64,000 bases of DNA, taken from NCBI GenBank assembly GCA_002424095.1, contig DIPL01000014.1, positions 43,415-107,414 on the forward strand, read 5' to 3'. How positions within the stretch are numbered: position 1 is the stretch's first letter; each line of letters starts with the position of its first letter. Below the pieces are notes generated by a model. It did not search any database. It was not told the DNA's origin and saw only the letters and a program-made list of their open reading frames with translations. Shown here one piece after another: positions 34,870-43,663 of this stretch. This DNA is from Christensenella sp. UBA5489 (GTDB lineage Bacteria; Bacillota; Clostridia; Christensenellales; UBA1242). The position numbers and the translations under genes are program-made.

Positions 34870-35796
34870 TTATTGAACATTTAATAAATAATTATTAACC
34901 GAAACCGAAGCAATGGCACCGTCTGCGCAGGCTGTTATAATTTGTCTGAGTGTTTTATGTCTGACATCACCTGCGGCATAAACTCCTGCAATATTGGTGT
35001 TCATATTTTCATCGGTAATTATATATCCCATTTCATCAAGAGATAAAATACCTTTAAGTGGCTCTGTGTCAGGTTTTCTTCCGATTGCTATAAAGAGTCC
35101 GTCAACATCTAAATCTCTTGTATTTTTAGTCAATATATCTTCAATTAAAATACTTTCAAGTTTGTCGGTGCCATCAAGCTTTTTAACAACAGAGTTTAAA
35201 ATTATTTCAACTTTGGAATTTGATTTTTTGGCAAGAGTTGTTACCTTATTTAAAGATGCTTCATCGCATCTAAATTTACTATGCTTGTGAATAATATAAA
35301 TCTTTTTGGCGAGGTCGTAAAGATATAGAGCATCTTCCATAGAAGTATTTCCACCGCCAACAACAGCCACCGTTTTATTTTTGAAGAAATTACCATCACA
35401 AGTTGCACAATAGCTGATACCCTTGCCGACAAACTTTTGTTCATTTTCGACTTCTAATTGTTTACTATATGCTCCTAAACAAAGTAGAATAGTTTTTGAT
35501 TCAAATGTTCCATTATTGGTTTTTATTCTTTTAACTTTTCCAATTATGTCATATTCAAGTGCATCTGCGAATATGATTTGAAGCCCTAATTTTGTTGCCT
35601 GTTCAAAAAGTTTAACTGCTAAATCTGCACCGTTAATTCTTTCAAAACCAGGATAATTTTCAATGTTCTTTGTTACTGCAACTTGACCGCCTGGCATCAT
35701 TCTTTCAATCATTAAGATATTTTTTTTTGCTCTTAATGCGTAAATAGCCGCTGTAAGTCCTGCGGGACCAGCCCCTATTATAATTAAATCGTACAT
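34870..35796 (-). CDS. trxB: Thioredoxin reductase
   Basis: A 308-residue flavoenzyme that passes electrons from NADPH through FAD and a redox disulfide to thioredoxin. The FAD loop is LIIIGAGPAGLTAAIYA (4-20). The redox pair is Cys130-Cys133 in YCATCDGNFF, followed by the NADPH loop VAVVGGGNTSMEDAL and the FAD-contact GVYAAGDVRHKTLRQ. The frame is open four codons further upstream, but AGAGGA precedes the ATG at 35796 and MYDLIIIG is the usual N-terminus. It is divergent from the spoIIA operon, with inverted repeats in the gap. Confidence 0.95.
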   Translation of the reverse strand: MYDLIIIGAGPAGLTAAIYALRAKKNILMIERMMPGGQVAVTKNIENYPGFERINGADLAVKLFEQATKLGLQIIFADALEYDIIGKVKRIKTNNGTFESKTILLCLGAYSKQLEVENEQKFVGKGISYCATCDGNFFKNKTVAVVGGGNTSMEDALYLYDLAKKIYIIHKHSKFRCDEASLNKVTTLAKKSNSKVEIILNSVVKKLDGTDKLESILIEDILTKNTRDLDVDGLFIAIGRKPDTEPLKGILSLDEMGYIITDENMNTNIAGVYAAGDVRHKTLRQIITACADGAIASVSVNNYLLNVQ

Positions 35797-35874
35797 CTTT
35801 CCTCTCATTTTTTTTAATTTATGATTTGATTTTTTTATAGTTTACACTATTTATATCAATTTGCAAAATGTTTT

Positions 35875-35892
35875 TGGATTTATTTAAATCCA
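35875..35892. repeat. 18-base palindrome between trxB and spoIIA
   Basis: TGGATTTA and TAAATCCA flank two T residues. It is a possible operator serving trxB or spoIIA, and no T tract follows. Confidence 0.45.
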
Positions 35893-35968
35893 TAGACTAT
35901 TTTATATTAGAATCAAAATAATTTATCAATAATCAAATTTACGTTAAACAATCTTATAAAAACTTAAT

Positions 35969-36003
35969 AAAAGACAAAAATTCTAAAAAATTTTTTGTCT
36001 TTT
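35969..36003. repeat. Inverted repeat in the spoIIA leader region
   Basis: AAAAGACAAAAA (35969-35980) and TTTTTGTCTTTT (35992-36003), 12-bp perfect arms around 11 bases. On the plus strand it resembles a weak terminator or attenuator 40 bases before spoIIAA. Confidence 0.45.
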
Positions 36004-36042
36004 TCTGCTAATATTAATAAATTAATTAACAGAGGAGGGAAA

Positions 36043-36351
36043 ATGGAAGTAAAAAATCGAATTTATAATAATACATTATATATTTTATTAAGTGGGGAAC
36101 TCGATGAACATAGTGCCTATAATACAAGAATAAAGCTCGATGAAATTTTCGGCGAAAAAGGTTTTAAGCAAATAATAATTGATTTATCAGAACTTGATTT
36201 CATGGATAGTACAGGGATAGGTGTTTTAATTGGAAGATATAAAAAAATGAAAGATAAGAACATACCAATTTTTATATGTAATCCATCAATGCACGCAGAA
36301 AAAATTTTTAAAATGACAGGTCTTTATGAAATAATGCCAAAAATAATATAA
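36043..36351 (+). CDS. spoIIAA: Anti-sigma F factor antagonist SpoIIAA
   Basis: A 102-residue STAS-domain protein. Unphosphorylated SpoIIAA binds SpoIIAB and frees SigF in the forespore. SpoIIAB phosphorylates it and SpoIIE dephosphorylates it. The phosphorylated Ser56 is in LDFMDSTGIGVLIGRYK, corresponding to Ser58 of Bacillus. The frame is open 16 codons upstream, but GAGGAGGG lies just before the ATG at 36043 and the encoded N-terminus then matches the family. It is the first gene of the tricistronic spoIIA operon, followed by spoIIAB after 15 bases. In Bacillus the operon is read by SigH with Spo0A. I could not identify a SigH promoter by eye. Confidence 0.95.
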   Translation: MEVKNRIYNNTLYILLSGELDEHSAYNTRIKLDEIFGEKGFKQIIIDLSELDFMDSTGIGVLIGRYKKMKDKNIPIFICNPSMHAEKIFKMTGLYEIMPKII

Positions 36352-36366
36352 ATATGAGAGGTTTAA

Positions 36367-36828
36367 ATGAAAAATTTAAAAAATGAAATGACTTTAACTT
36401 TTAAAGCAATATCAATAAATGAAAGTTTTGCAAGAGCTTGCATTGCGGCTTTTTGTATTCAGGCAGAACCGTCGCTTGAAGAAATAACTGACATAAAAAC
36501 GGCAATCAGTGAAGCGGTTACGAATTGTGTTGTCCACGCATATCCACAAAAAATTGGCGAAGTTAAAATTCACGTGCAACTTTATGATGATTCTGTTGTG
36601 ATTTGGGTGAGTGATAGCGGAATCGGAATTGATAATATAGAAAAAGCACGTGAGCCGTTTTATACGACCAAACCAGAGCAGGAAAGAAGCGGTATGGGTT
36701 TCACGGTTATGGAAAGTTTTATGGATTATACCGACGTCATTAAAAATGATGATAGGGGTATTACAGTCAAACTTGAAAAATATTTTAGAACTAAAAAATC
36801 TTGTGCAGTCGGGGGACTTAATGCTTGA
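36367..36828 (+). CDS. spoIIAB: Anti-sigma F factor / serine kinase SpoIIAB
   Basis: A 153-residue GHKL-type protein kinase that holds SigF inactive and phosphorylates SpoIIAA. ATP-binding motifs are visible: N-box KTAISEAVTNCVVHAYP, G1 VSDSGIGIDNI, and the G2 region RSGMGFTVMESFMD. The ATG has GAGAGG upstream. The stop lies eight bases inside the start of sigF, so the kinase and its target sigma factor are translationally coupled, which helps keep them in ratio. Confidence 0.95.
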   Translation: MKNLKNEMTLTFKAISINESFARACIAAFCIQAEPSLEEITDIKTAISEAVTNCVVHAYPQKIGEVKIHVQLYDDSVVIWVSDSGIGIDNIEKAREPFYTTKPEQERSGMGFTVMESFMDYTDVIKNDDRGITVKLEKYFRTKKSCAVGGLNA

Positions 36829-37552
36829 ATATAATGAAACTATCAAACTCATAAAACAAGCACAAAACGGCGATGAAAAGGCGAAGACTATATTAATTGA
36901 GCAAAATGCACCGTTAGTCAAAAGTGTCATAAAAAAATTTAGAAACAAAAATTTGGAATACGATGACCTTTATCAACTTGGTTGCGTTGGATTTTTGAAA
37001 GCGATAAATAACTTTGACACTTCGTTTAATGTGCGATTTTCGACTTATGTTGTGCCGATGATAATTGGAGAAATTAAACGTTTTTTACGTGATGATGGAA
37101 TGATTAAAGTTTCTCGCACTATAAAAACGCAAAACCGTCTTATTTCAAAATTCATACAAAATTTTCAAAATAAAAATGCAAAAAAACCAACATTACACGA
37201 AATTTCCGAAGAGTTCCAAATTGAAGAGGAAGAAATTGTCTTTATAATGGATTCTTCCAAAATGCCGATTTCAATTTATACACCGTATGAAAATGAAGAA
37301 AACGGTCTTTTGTTAATTGACCGTTATATTCAAAATTATGACAATGAAATTGTATTTGATAAACTTTTACTTAAAGAAGCATTAAATACTCTTGATGAGC
37401 GTTCGAAAAAAATTGTATTGCTTCGTTTTTTTAGAGATAAAACACAAAATGAAATCGCACAGGAGTTGAATATATCGCAAGTTCAAGTTTCACGCTTGGA
37501 AAATAGAATTTTAGGAATAATAAAAGAAAAGTTAAAAGTCAGCGAAAATTAA
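36821..37552 (+). CDS. sigF: RNA polymerase sigma factor SigF (forespore)
   Basis: A 243-residue sigma-70-family factor. It directs the first forespore-specific genes. Region 2 is visible in YDDLYQLGCVGFLKAINNFD and VRFSTYVVPMIIGEIKRFLR. Region 4 ends with a helix-turn-helix in TQNEIAQELNISQVQVSRLE. The open frame extends 57 codons upstream, but that part is spoIIAB read in another frame. The true start is the ATG at 36821 after GGGGGA. It ends 26 bases from the stop of the convergent Asn-rich gene. Position as third gene of spoIIA separates it from SigG, which is very similar. Confidence 0.94.
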   Translation: MLEYNETIKLIKQAQNGDEKAKTILIEQNAPLVKSVIKKFRNKNLEYDDLYQLGCVGFLKAINNFDTSFNVRFSTYVVPMIIGEIKRFLRDDGMIKVSRTIKTQNRLISKFIQNFQNKNAKKPTLHEISEEFQIEEEEIVFIMDSSKMPISIYTPYENEENGLLLIDRYIQNYDNEIVFDKLLLKEALNTLDERSKKIVLLRFFRDKTQNEIAQELNISQVQVSRLENRILGIIKEKLKVSEN

Positions 37553-37578
37553 ATTTTTCTCAATAAATAATATTATCA

Positions 37579-40560
37579 TTAAAAAACGGCAATATACGCA
37601 GTCAAAGATTTATTATTTTCATATTTATTTTCATTAACAATAGAATTTGACTTACCAAAAGAGCCTGCATTTTTTAATCTTTGTTCATATTTTATTTTAT
37701 TTATATAATTAAGTTTTTCATTTAATTTTTTAATTTTTCGATGCGAATTACTGCGATTGCTATAAATTTTATTTATCTTACTATAATCAGCTTTACTTTT
37801 TATTCTTTGATTATCTATGTCTGTTTGATTATTTTTATCCTCATCAACATTTCTTTCATTAATGATTTCCTTATCATTTTTTACTGAATCAGTATTGTCG
37901 TCTTTTTGACTTACATCAATTTCTTCGTTTTCTACTGTTTGTGGCATTGTGCGACTTTTGAAAGGTTTACTAGCCATTTCACAGGAATTAAAAGTTAAAT
38001 TCAACTTATTTTGTAGTCTACGTCCCTTTTCAAATTTAGGCAAAGAAAGTAGGTTTTCTTTTATTTTATCATCATTGTTTTTTAACTCATTGTTTGCTTT
38101 ATTTCTAGAATAGTCATTAAAAGTCAAGGGCGTCGAAGGAAATTTATTTTCCGGTATTATGTTTTTTTCAGCATTTGTAGAATCTTTCAATTCTGTATTG
38201 GTTTTATTTCTAGTATTATTTTCATTGTTTATTATTTTGGAATTCGTTGAATTTGAGTTTTGATTTATTGAATTATTGTTGTTATTTACGTTATTGTTTA
38301 AATTTTTACTATTATTTAAGTTATTATTATTGTTTATAGTCCTATCATTTCGTGAGTTAATTACATTTCTATCACTTAAATTTTTTTCATTTTTTAATGT
38401 TCCATCCTCATTATTATTAATATTATTATTTACATTATTTTCAATTTCATTTTTATTATTTAAATCTCGTCGATTAATATTGTTTTGGTCATAAGGATTA
38501 AAATTTTCATTATTATTAAAATCATCATTTACATTATTATTTACATTGTCTTTAATATTATCTAAATCTTTTTCAAAGTTTGGCAAAGTTTTATTATCTT
38601 GTCTATTTAGATTATTAAAATTATCTTTAACACTGTCTTGATTGTTTAAGTCTTGATTGAAATCATTTTGATTATTTTGGTTACGATCTTGATTGAAATT
38701 TTGATTGAAATTTTGATTGAATTCTTGATTGTAGTTTTGTCCCAAACTTTGATCGAATTCTTGATTATAATTTTGATATTGATTATTCAAATATTCTCGT
38801 AGTAAAATACAATCAGGTCCAAAGCAAAATCCATAAAGATAACAATCATTGCCGTCAATACAAGGCTCTCCGTATGTGCGATAATTATAAAATAATGCAA
38901 ATTGTGGGTCTTGGTTTGGTATATTTTGCGTATCCTGTAAGTCAGGCGAGTTAGGCTCTATATCAGGTTCTATATTGGAATTTTTATCATTTATATTGTT
39001 ATTTAAGGTATTGTTGTTCTTATTATTTTCATCCATAATGTTTGTATCGTTTGTATTAGCATCATCAGGTTTAGCATCAACATCCGTTACATCATTTTGA
39101 TTTATTCTATTTAGATGATATTTTTTGTTGATATTGTTTATTTTGTTGGCATAATTGCCGTAACTATAATTATAAGGGTTAGGGCAGGAAGGGCAATATG
39201 AATTATTTAACACATTATAATTCCCATCAATACATGATTCAATTTGTAATAAACTGTTTAGAATAGACTGTAAATTGCAATTTCTGTTATCCATACATCC
39301 CAAAAGTCTAATATATTTTGAATTTAAGGCATCTGTATTTTCGCCATTTTTTGTTCTTAATGATTTAATTGATGCCAATTCATTATTTAATTCTGCTTTG
39401 TTCAAATTAATTTTATTGAAACTTGTATTTATATTATTTAATAAATCGTTGATTGCTTTTATTTGATTTTCATCAAGTTTTATATCACCGCCTTTGATTT
39501 TATCCGCTAATTCTTTAATATATGCAATATTTTCATTTATTGATTTTATTAGATAATTACAATTTTTGTTGCATTCAACACATGAGTTGGAATTATTTTT
39601 TGTGTTTAATAATTTATTACCGTTTGTATTTGTCGCTGTTTTATTAATTAAATAATCATTGTTTGTTCTAAAATCATTATTATTTGGATTTGAATTTTTT
39701 GAATTGTTTAAGTTATTTAAGTTATTAGAGTTATAATCATAATTGTTGAAATTGTTATAATATCTATTATTATCTTTTAAATTATTAATTCGATTTCTAT
39801 AAAGACGATTGTTGTACTGTTTATAGTTTCTAACGCTACTATTTTCATCATTATTATTTTTAGTTACATTTTCGTTTCTATCACTGAGAACATTATTATT
39901 GATATCTCTATTTTCTCTATTTATATTCCTATCTATATTTTCAGCTTCGTCATTTTCATTTCTATATATGTTTTCATTATAATCCGTTTCATTATCATTA
40001 TAGAAATTGCCTGCTTCTCGATATGTGTCAATATTTGAGCCCCAATATCTATTTCCCCAACCATTGCCATAACCGCCGACGCCGTTGCCAAAATTACCGC
40101 CTAAATTATTACCGTAATTTCCGCCGAAATTGTTGCCATAGTTTCCACCATAATTCCCGCCATAATTGTTATTGCCATAACCTCCAAAATTACCACCAAA
40201 GTTATTTCCACCAAAGCCATTATTAATACCGTTAACACCACCATATACACCATTTCCGCCGAATCCATTATTGAAGCCACGGTTATAAAAATTGCCATAG
40301 GTATCGGTATTGCGATTAAAATTTGCAACATCAAATCTATAACCGCCATTTAATGCAACTTTCACTAAATTATTATCACCGTTAAAACCATTAAATGTTA
40401 TATCCTCGTTTTCAACATTATTTACTTTTTTTAATTCAGAAGACAACTTGTCCATCCTGCTATGAAGATTTGAACTTATAGCACCGTTTGAATTTGAATC
40501 ACAGCCTGTAAAAACAAAGCACATCATAACTGCTATAAATCCGATAAAAAATTTTTTCAT
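37579..40560 (-). CDS. Giant Asn-rich lipoprotein
   Basis: A 993-residue predicted lipoprotein. The signal peptide ends at a lipobox FTGC, giving Cys20 as anchor. After a short head (20-90) comes a Gly/Asn/Tyr repeat (about 92-170, units such as NNFGGNYG), then Asn/Asp/Glu/Arg-rich disordered sequence. A predicted helical domain (about 325-445) is bounded by Cys pairs (CVECNKNC, CMDNRNC). A second Cys cluster (CPSC, later CIDGNDCYLYGFCFGPDC) precedes tandem FNQN units and long Asn runs. The C-terminal 100 residues are basic. The AAGGAG site 8 bases before the ATG supports translation. It sits antisense between sigF and spoVAC, which are neighbours in many spore formers. It could be a spore or cell-surface matrix protein, which is inference. 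Confidence 0.75.
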   Translation of the reverse strand: MKKFFIGFIAVMMCFVFTGCDSNSNGAISSNLHSRMDKLSSELKKVNNVENEDITFNGFNGDNNLVKVALNGGYRFDVANFNRNTDTYGNFYNRGFNNGFGGNGVYGGVNGINNGFGGNNFGGNFGGYGNNNYGGNYGGNYGNNFGGNYGNNLGGNFGNGVGGYGNGWGNRYWGSNIDTYREAGNFYNDNETDYNENIYRNENDEAENIDRNINRENRDINNNVLSDRNENVTKNNNDENSSVRNYKQYNNRLYRNRINNLKDNNRYYNNFNNYDYNSNNLNNLNNSKNSNPNNNDFRTNNDYLINKTATNTNGNKLLNTKNNSNSCVECNKNCNYLIKSINENIAYIKELADKIKGGDIKLDENQIKAINDLLNNINTSFNKINLNKAELNNELASIKSLRTKNGENTDALNSKYIRLLGCMDNRNCNLQSILNSLLQIESCIDGNYNVLNNSYCPSCPNPYNYSYGNYANKINNINKKYHLNRINQNDVTDVDAKPDDANTNDTNIMDENNKNNNTLNNNINDKNSNIEPDIEPNSPDLQDTQNIPNQDPQFALFYNYRTYGEPCIDGNDCYLYGFCFGPDCILLREYLNNQYQNYNQEFDQSLGQNYNQEFNQNFNQNFNQDRNQNNQNDFNQDLNNQDSVKDNFNNLNRQDNKTLPNFEKDLDNIKDNVNNNVNDDFNNNENFNPYDQNNINRRDLNNKNEIENNVNNNINNNEDGTLKNEKNLSDRNVINSRNDRTINNNNNLNNSKNLNNNVNNNNNSINQNSNSTNSKIINNENNTRNKTNTELKDSTNAEKNIIPENKFPSTPLTFNDYSRNKANNELKNNDDKIKENLLSLPKFEKGRRLQNKLNLTFNSCEMASKPFKSRTMPQTVENEEIDVSQKDDNTDSVKNDKEIINERNVDEDKNNQTDIDNQRIKSKADYSKINKIYSNRSNSHRKIKKLNEKLNYINKIKYEQRLKNAGSFGKSNSIVNENKYENNKSLTAYIAVF
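38690..38770 (-). repeat. Period-15 tandem repeat inside the Asn-rich gene
   Basis: Repeats of a TTGATTGAAATTT-type unit (about 15 bases) encode the FNQNFNQNFNQD tract. The array is coding, in frame, and a likely site for slippage that changes length by whole residues. Confidence 0.6.
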
Positions 40561-40766
40561 AAAAATTCTCCTTAAAATTTTATTTTTTCAGTTAAAAAAA
40601 TTATATTATTTGTTAATTTTATTATTTGTAGATTTAAAAATTTTATGTAAATGTTTTTATAAAAATATAAGAATTATAATGGTAGAAAAATGAAAAATTT
40701 ATGTTTTAAATTATAAATTAAAGGCAATAATTTTATAAGTGATTAATCAAATCAAAGGATTTTATT

Positions 40767-41213
40767 ATGGATATACAAACAAGAAATCAAAAATATAATC
40801 AATATGTAGAGGCAAAAATGCCCAAAACAAAAAATTGGCCGAGTTTATTTAATTCTTTTTGGGTAGGTGGGCTTATTTGTGTTTTAGGACAAGGAATAAA
40901 TGACTTGATTTTATTTGGATTTCCGACAATTGCCGAGCAAACAGCATGGGCATATACGCTTGTAATTTTAATTTTTATGGCATCATTTTTAACGGGTATT
41001 GGGGTTTATGACCGCATAGGGCAGTTTGCGGGTGGCGGAACAATTGTGCCAATTACAGGCTTTTCAAATTCGGTTACAAGTCCAGCTCTTGATTTTAAAA
41101 GCGAGGGAATAATATTTGGAATGTGCGTTAAAATGTTTACAATAGTAGGACCAGTGCTTGTAATTGGTATTGTTGCAAGTGTTGTCGTCGGTTTAATTTA
41201 TTTACTAATATAG
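40767..41213 (+). CDS. spoVAC: Stage V sporulation protein AC
   Basis: A 148-residue membrane protein of the SpoVA channel that moves dipicolinic acid into the developing spore and out at germination. In Bacillus SpoVAC behaves as a mechanosensitive channel. The sequence has the family's N-terminal stretch (RNQKYNQYVEAKMPK), two or three membrane helices starting at NSFWVGGLICVLGQGIND, and the central GGGTIVPITGFSNSVTSPALDFKSEG. The ATG has AAAGGA upstream. It is followed by spoVAD after 19 bases. This cluster has C, D and E only; AA, AB, AEA and AF are not adjacent. Confidence 0.95.
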   Translation: MDIQTRNQKYNQYVEAKMPKTKNWPSLFNSFWVGGLICVLGQGINDLILFGFPTIAEQTAWAYTLVILIFMASFLTGIGVYDRIGQFAGGGTIVPITGFSNSVTSPALDFKSEGIIFGMCVKMFTIVGPVLVIGIVASVVVGLIYLLI

Positions 41214-41232
41214 TTAGCATTAAAAGGTGGTT

Positions 41233-42234
41233 ATGAAAAACTTTATCGGACAAACAATAGAATTTAAAAATAAACCGAAAATAATCGGTAATTATTCAAT
41301 TGTCGGTCCAAAAGAAGGGAAAGGGCATTTTGGTAAATTTTTTCATTGCGTTATGGATAATGATAGGTTTGATGAAAAAACTTACGAAAAAGCTGAAAAA
41401 AAAATGATTGAAAAAGCACTTAGCGGGGCAATTAAATCAGCAGGCTTAAAACCTGAAAAAATTGATTTGTTTTTAGCAGGAGATTTGCTTAATCAAATAA
41501 TAAGTTCAAGTTATGCTGCAAGGTCGTTTAATGTGCCGTATTTAGGATTGTTCGGTGCATGCTCAACAATGGCGGAAAGTTTAGCAATTGGCTCTTGTTT
41601 TATAGATGGAAAATATTTTGATACAGTGGCATGTGCCACCGTTAGTCATTTTTCAACAGCAGAAAGACAGTTTCGTTTTCCACTTGAACTCGGAAATCAG
41701 CGACCACCAACTTCACAATGGACAGCAACGGCAAGCGGTTGTAGCATACTTTCTTTGAAAGGGAAAGGACCATATGTTTCAATGGCGACTTTCGGAAAAG
41801 TTACCGATTTTGGAATACACGATGTAAACAATATGGGTGCAGCAATGGCACCGGCGGCAATGAATACATTAGTTTCTCATTTTACAGATACAAAGACAAA
41901 ACCTGATGACTATGATTTAATAATAACGGGTGATTTGGGTAAAATTGGAAGCGAAATTTTAATTGATTTAATGGAGGATAAGGGCTATGTTCTTGGAATA
42001 AATTATTGCGATTGTGGTCAAATGATTTATAGAAGAAGGCAAAAACCTTTAATGGGTGGGAGTGGTTGTGGTTGTAGTGCTTCGATTTTAAATTCTTTTT
42101 TTATTGAAAAATTGAGAAAAAGAGTTTATAAAAAAATCCTTTATATGGCAACAGGTGCACTTTTAAGCACAACTGCAACACAGCAAGGCGAATCGATTCC
42201 TGGAATTGCTCATGCCGTTGTAATAGAAAATTAA
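41233..42234 (+). CDS. spoVAD: Stage V sporulation protein AD
   Basis: A 333-residue soluble protein with a thiolase-like fold that binds dipicolinic acid directly in Bacillus. Family-typical segments are SIVGPKEGKGHFGKFF, YLGLFGACSTMAESLAIGS and ATASGCSILSLKGKGPYVS. The frame could begin at GTG 41227, but that codon is inside the AGGTGG ribosome binding site, so ATG 41233 is chosen. It lies between spoVAC and spoVAE, with 186 non-coding bases after it. Confidence 0.95.
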   Translation: MKNFIGQTIEFKNKPKIIGNYSIVGPKEGKGHFGKFFHCVMDNDRFDEKTYEKAEKKMIEKALSGAIKSAGLKPEKIDLFLAGDLLNQIISSSYAARSFNVPYLGLFGACSTMAESLAIGSCFIDGKYFDTVACATVSHFSTAERQFRFPLELGNQRPPTSQWTATASGCSILSLKGKGPYVSMATFGKVTDFGIHDVNNMGAAMAPAAMNTLVSHFTDTKTKPDDYDLIITGDLGKIGSEILIDLMEDKGYVLGINYCDCGQMIYRRRQKPLMGGSGCGCSASILNSFFIEKLRKRVYKKILYMATGALLSTTATQQGESIPGIAHAVVIEN

Positions 42235-42420
42235 TTTAAAAAAACAAATCACAAGATGATAAAAGATTCATTCAATCTTAAATGGAAATTTATCAATATG
42301 CGGTGTAATATGCGTAACAAAGTACAACATATTGTGAGTAAAAAGTGTACTATGTAAGATATTAGGTACTATGCAAAAAGAAATATTGTGATTTTAATGT
42401 GAGAAGTAAAAGGAAATAAT

Positions 42421-42783
42421 ATGTTATCTTATATTTGGATTTTTTTAATAGGTGGCTTTGTTTGTTCCATAGGACAATTATTAATTATTAAAACAAAAAT
42501 GACATCTGCAAGAATTTTGGTTACATTTGTGATGGTCGGAGTGGTCTTGGAAACATTTGGAATTTTTGACAGTATTGCATCCTTTGCGAAAGCAGGAATT
42601 AATGTGCCGATTATAGGATTTGGTGCATCAATGACAAAAGGTGCAATTGCCGGCGCGGAAGCAAGAGGAATAATTGGTGCCTTCGCGGGCGGTTTAGAAG
42701 CCGTTGCTGCTGGTGTTGCTTCGGCAGTTTTATTTGCATTTATTTTTGCACTTATTTTTAAGGCAAGGACAAAAAAGGATTAA
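42421..42783 (+). CDS. spoVAE: Stage V sporulation protein AE (AEB type)
   Basis: A 120-residue protein with three to four membrane helices (IWIFLIGGFVCSIGQLLI, ILVTFVMVGVVLETF, and a Gly/Ala-rich C-terminal pair). It is similar in plan to SpoVAC and belongs to the AEB subtype. It completes the C-D-E core of the dipicolinate channel. The ATG has AAAGGA upstream. The 186-base gap from spoVAD is unusual for this operon and carries two copies of a GTACTATG(T/C)AA direct repeat (42347-42357 and 42366-42376). Confidence 0.93.
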   Translation: MLSYIWIFLIGGFVCSIGQLLIIKTKMTSARILVTFVMVGVVLETFGIFDSIASFAKAGINVPIIGFGASMTKGAIAGAEARGIIGAFAGGLEAVAAGVASAVLFAFIFALIFKARTKKD

Positions 42784-42830
42784 TTGTTTTAAAATCAACT
42801 TTTCTAATATACTTTCATATATATAAATTA

Positions 42831-43514
42831 ATGAAGTCTTGGAAAAGAAAGAAGAAAGAGAAGTTTTCTTTTAAATTTAAGGCAGTTTCAGTGCTTTGTT
42901 TTTTTATTATATTTATAATTTTATTTTTGATTTATTTAGCAAATATTGTAAGTCCAGTTATTTTACAGGCTTCCGAAGCAAAAATAAAATCACTTACACA
43001 AAAAGCGATGAGCAGGGCAGTTTATTCAATTATAATGTCAGAGACTGATACTTATTCCGAACTTTTAAATTATACTTATGACGAAGAAGGCTCTGTTTCT
43101 TTAATAACCGTGAATTCGATTTATGTAAATATGCTTTCAAGACAAATCACATCTCTTGCACAAAGCAGTATTGATAATTTAGCTGATGCGGGAATTGATA
43201 TAAATTTAGGCGCTTTCACGGGAATAACCGCTTTGGCTGATGCTGGTCCATTTGTAAAAATGAAATTAAATGCAATTGGAACCGTATCAACCTTTTTTCG
43301 TTCTGAGTTTTTAAGTGCAGGTATCAACCAAACGAATCATAGAATTTATATAAATCTTCGAAGTGTAGTGAGTGTAATTTTGCCAATTAACAGTCCTCAG
43401 GTTAACGTTGCAACCGAAGTTATAGTTGGCGAAACCATTATAGTTGGAAAGATTCCGTCAACTTATTTACAATCTTCAAATTTAGATGAAATGCTTAATC
43501 TTGTTCCTCATTAA
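42831..43514 (+). CDS. yunB: Sporulation protein YunB
   Basis: A 227-residue protein with a basic cytoplasmic N-terminus (MKSWKRKKKEKFSFKFK), one membrane helix (residues 18-42) and an outside domain of about 180 residues. The domain has the YunB pattern SEAKIKSLTQKAMSRAVYSI, then VKMKLNAIGTVSTFFRSEF, and the end segment VATEVIVGETIIVGKIPSTY. In Bacillus yunB is a SigE-dependent mother-cell gene needed for efficient sporulation, with no known activity. The ATG has no ribosome binding site, and a CATATATA element just upstream might be a SigE -10 box, so the message could be nearly leaderless. It follows spoVAE by 47 bases. Confidence 0.88.
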   Translation: MKSWKRKKKEKFSFKFKAVSVLCFFIIFIILFLIYLANIVSPVILQASEAKIKSLTQKAMSRAVYSIIMSETDTYSELLNYTYDEEGSVSLITVNSIYVNMLSRQITSLAQSSIDNLADAGIDINLGAFTGITALADAGPFVKMKLNAIGTVSTFFRSEFLSAGINQTNHRIYINLRSVVSVILPINSPQVNVATEVIVGETIIVGKIPSTYLQSSNLDEMLNLVPH

Positions 43515-43553
43515 TACTTAAAAAGTTATTTGTAACCTTTTCATTCAAAACAT

Positions 43554-43582
43554 TTGAAAATCAATTTAAAAGATGATATACT
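43554..43582 (+). promoter_or_regulatory. SigA promoter of ftsK/spoIIIE
   Basis: TTGAAA (43554-43559), a 17-base spacer and TATACT (43577-43582), 80 bases before the start. Confidence 0.6.
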
Positions 43583-43663
43583 TTTAAGACTTTAAGGTTT
43601 ATCAAATTTATTTCTGATTTATTTCTGAAATTTACTAAATTTTTTAATGTTAGGGGATTTTAA

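Noticed and set aside
35995..36042. Longer SpoIIAA start at 35995
   Set aside because: The start lies inside an inverted repeat and has no ribosome binding site, while GAGGAGGG precedes ATG 36043.
36650..36820. 57-codon upstream extension of sigF
   Set aside because: It is spoIIAB read in another frame. The ribosome binding site and family N-terminus place the start at 36821.
38690..38770. Possible CRISPR-like short repeat array
   Set aside because: The units abut without spacers, have a 15-base period and encode an in-frame Phe-Asn-Gln repeat in a long open frame.
42255..42360. Short frame of about 33 codons between spoVAD and spoVAE
   Set aside because: It has no ribosome binding site and no recognisable product, and its length is within chance expectation.
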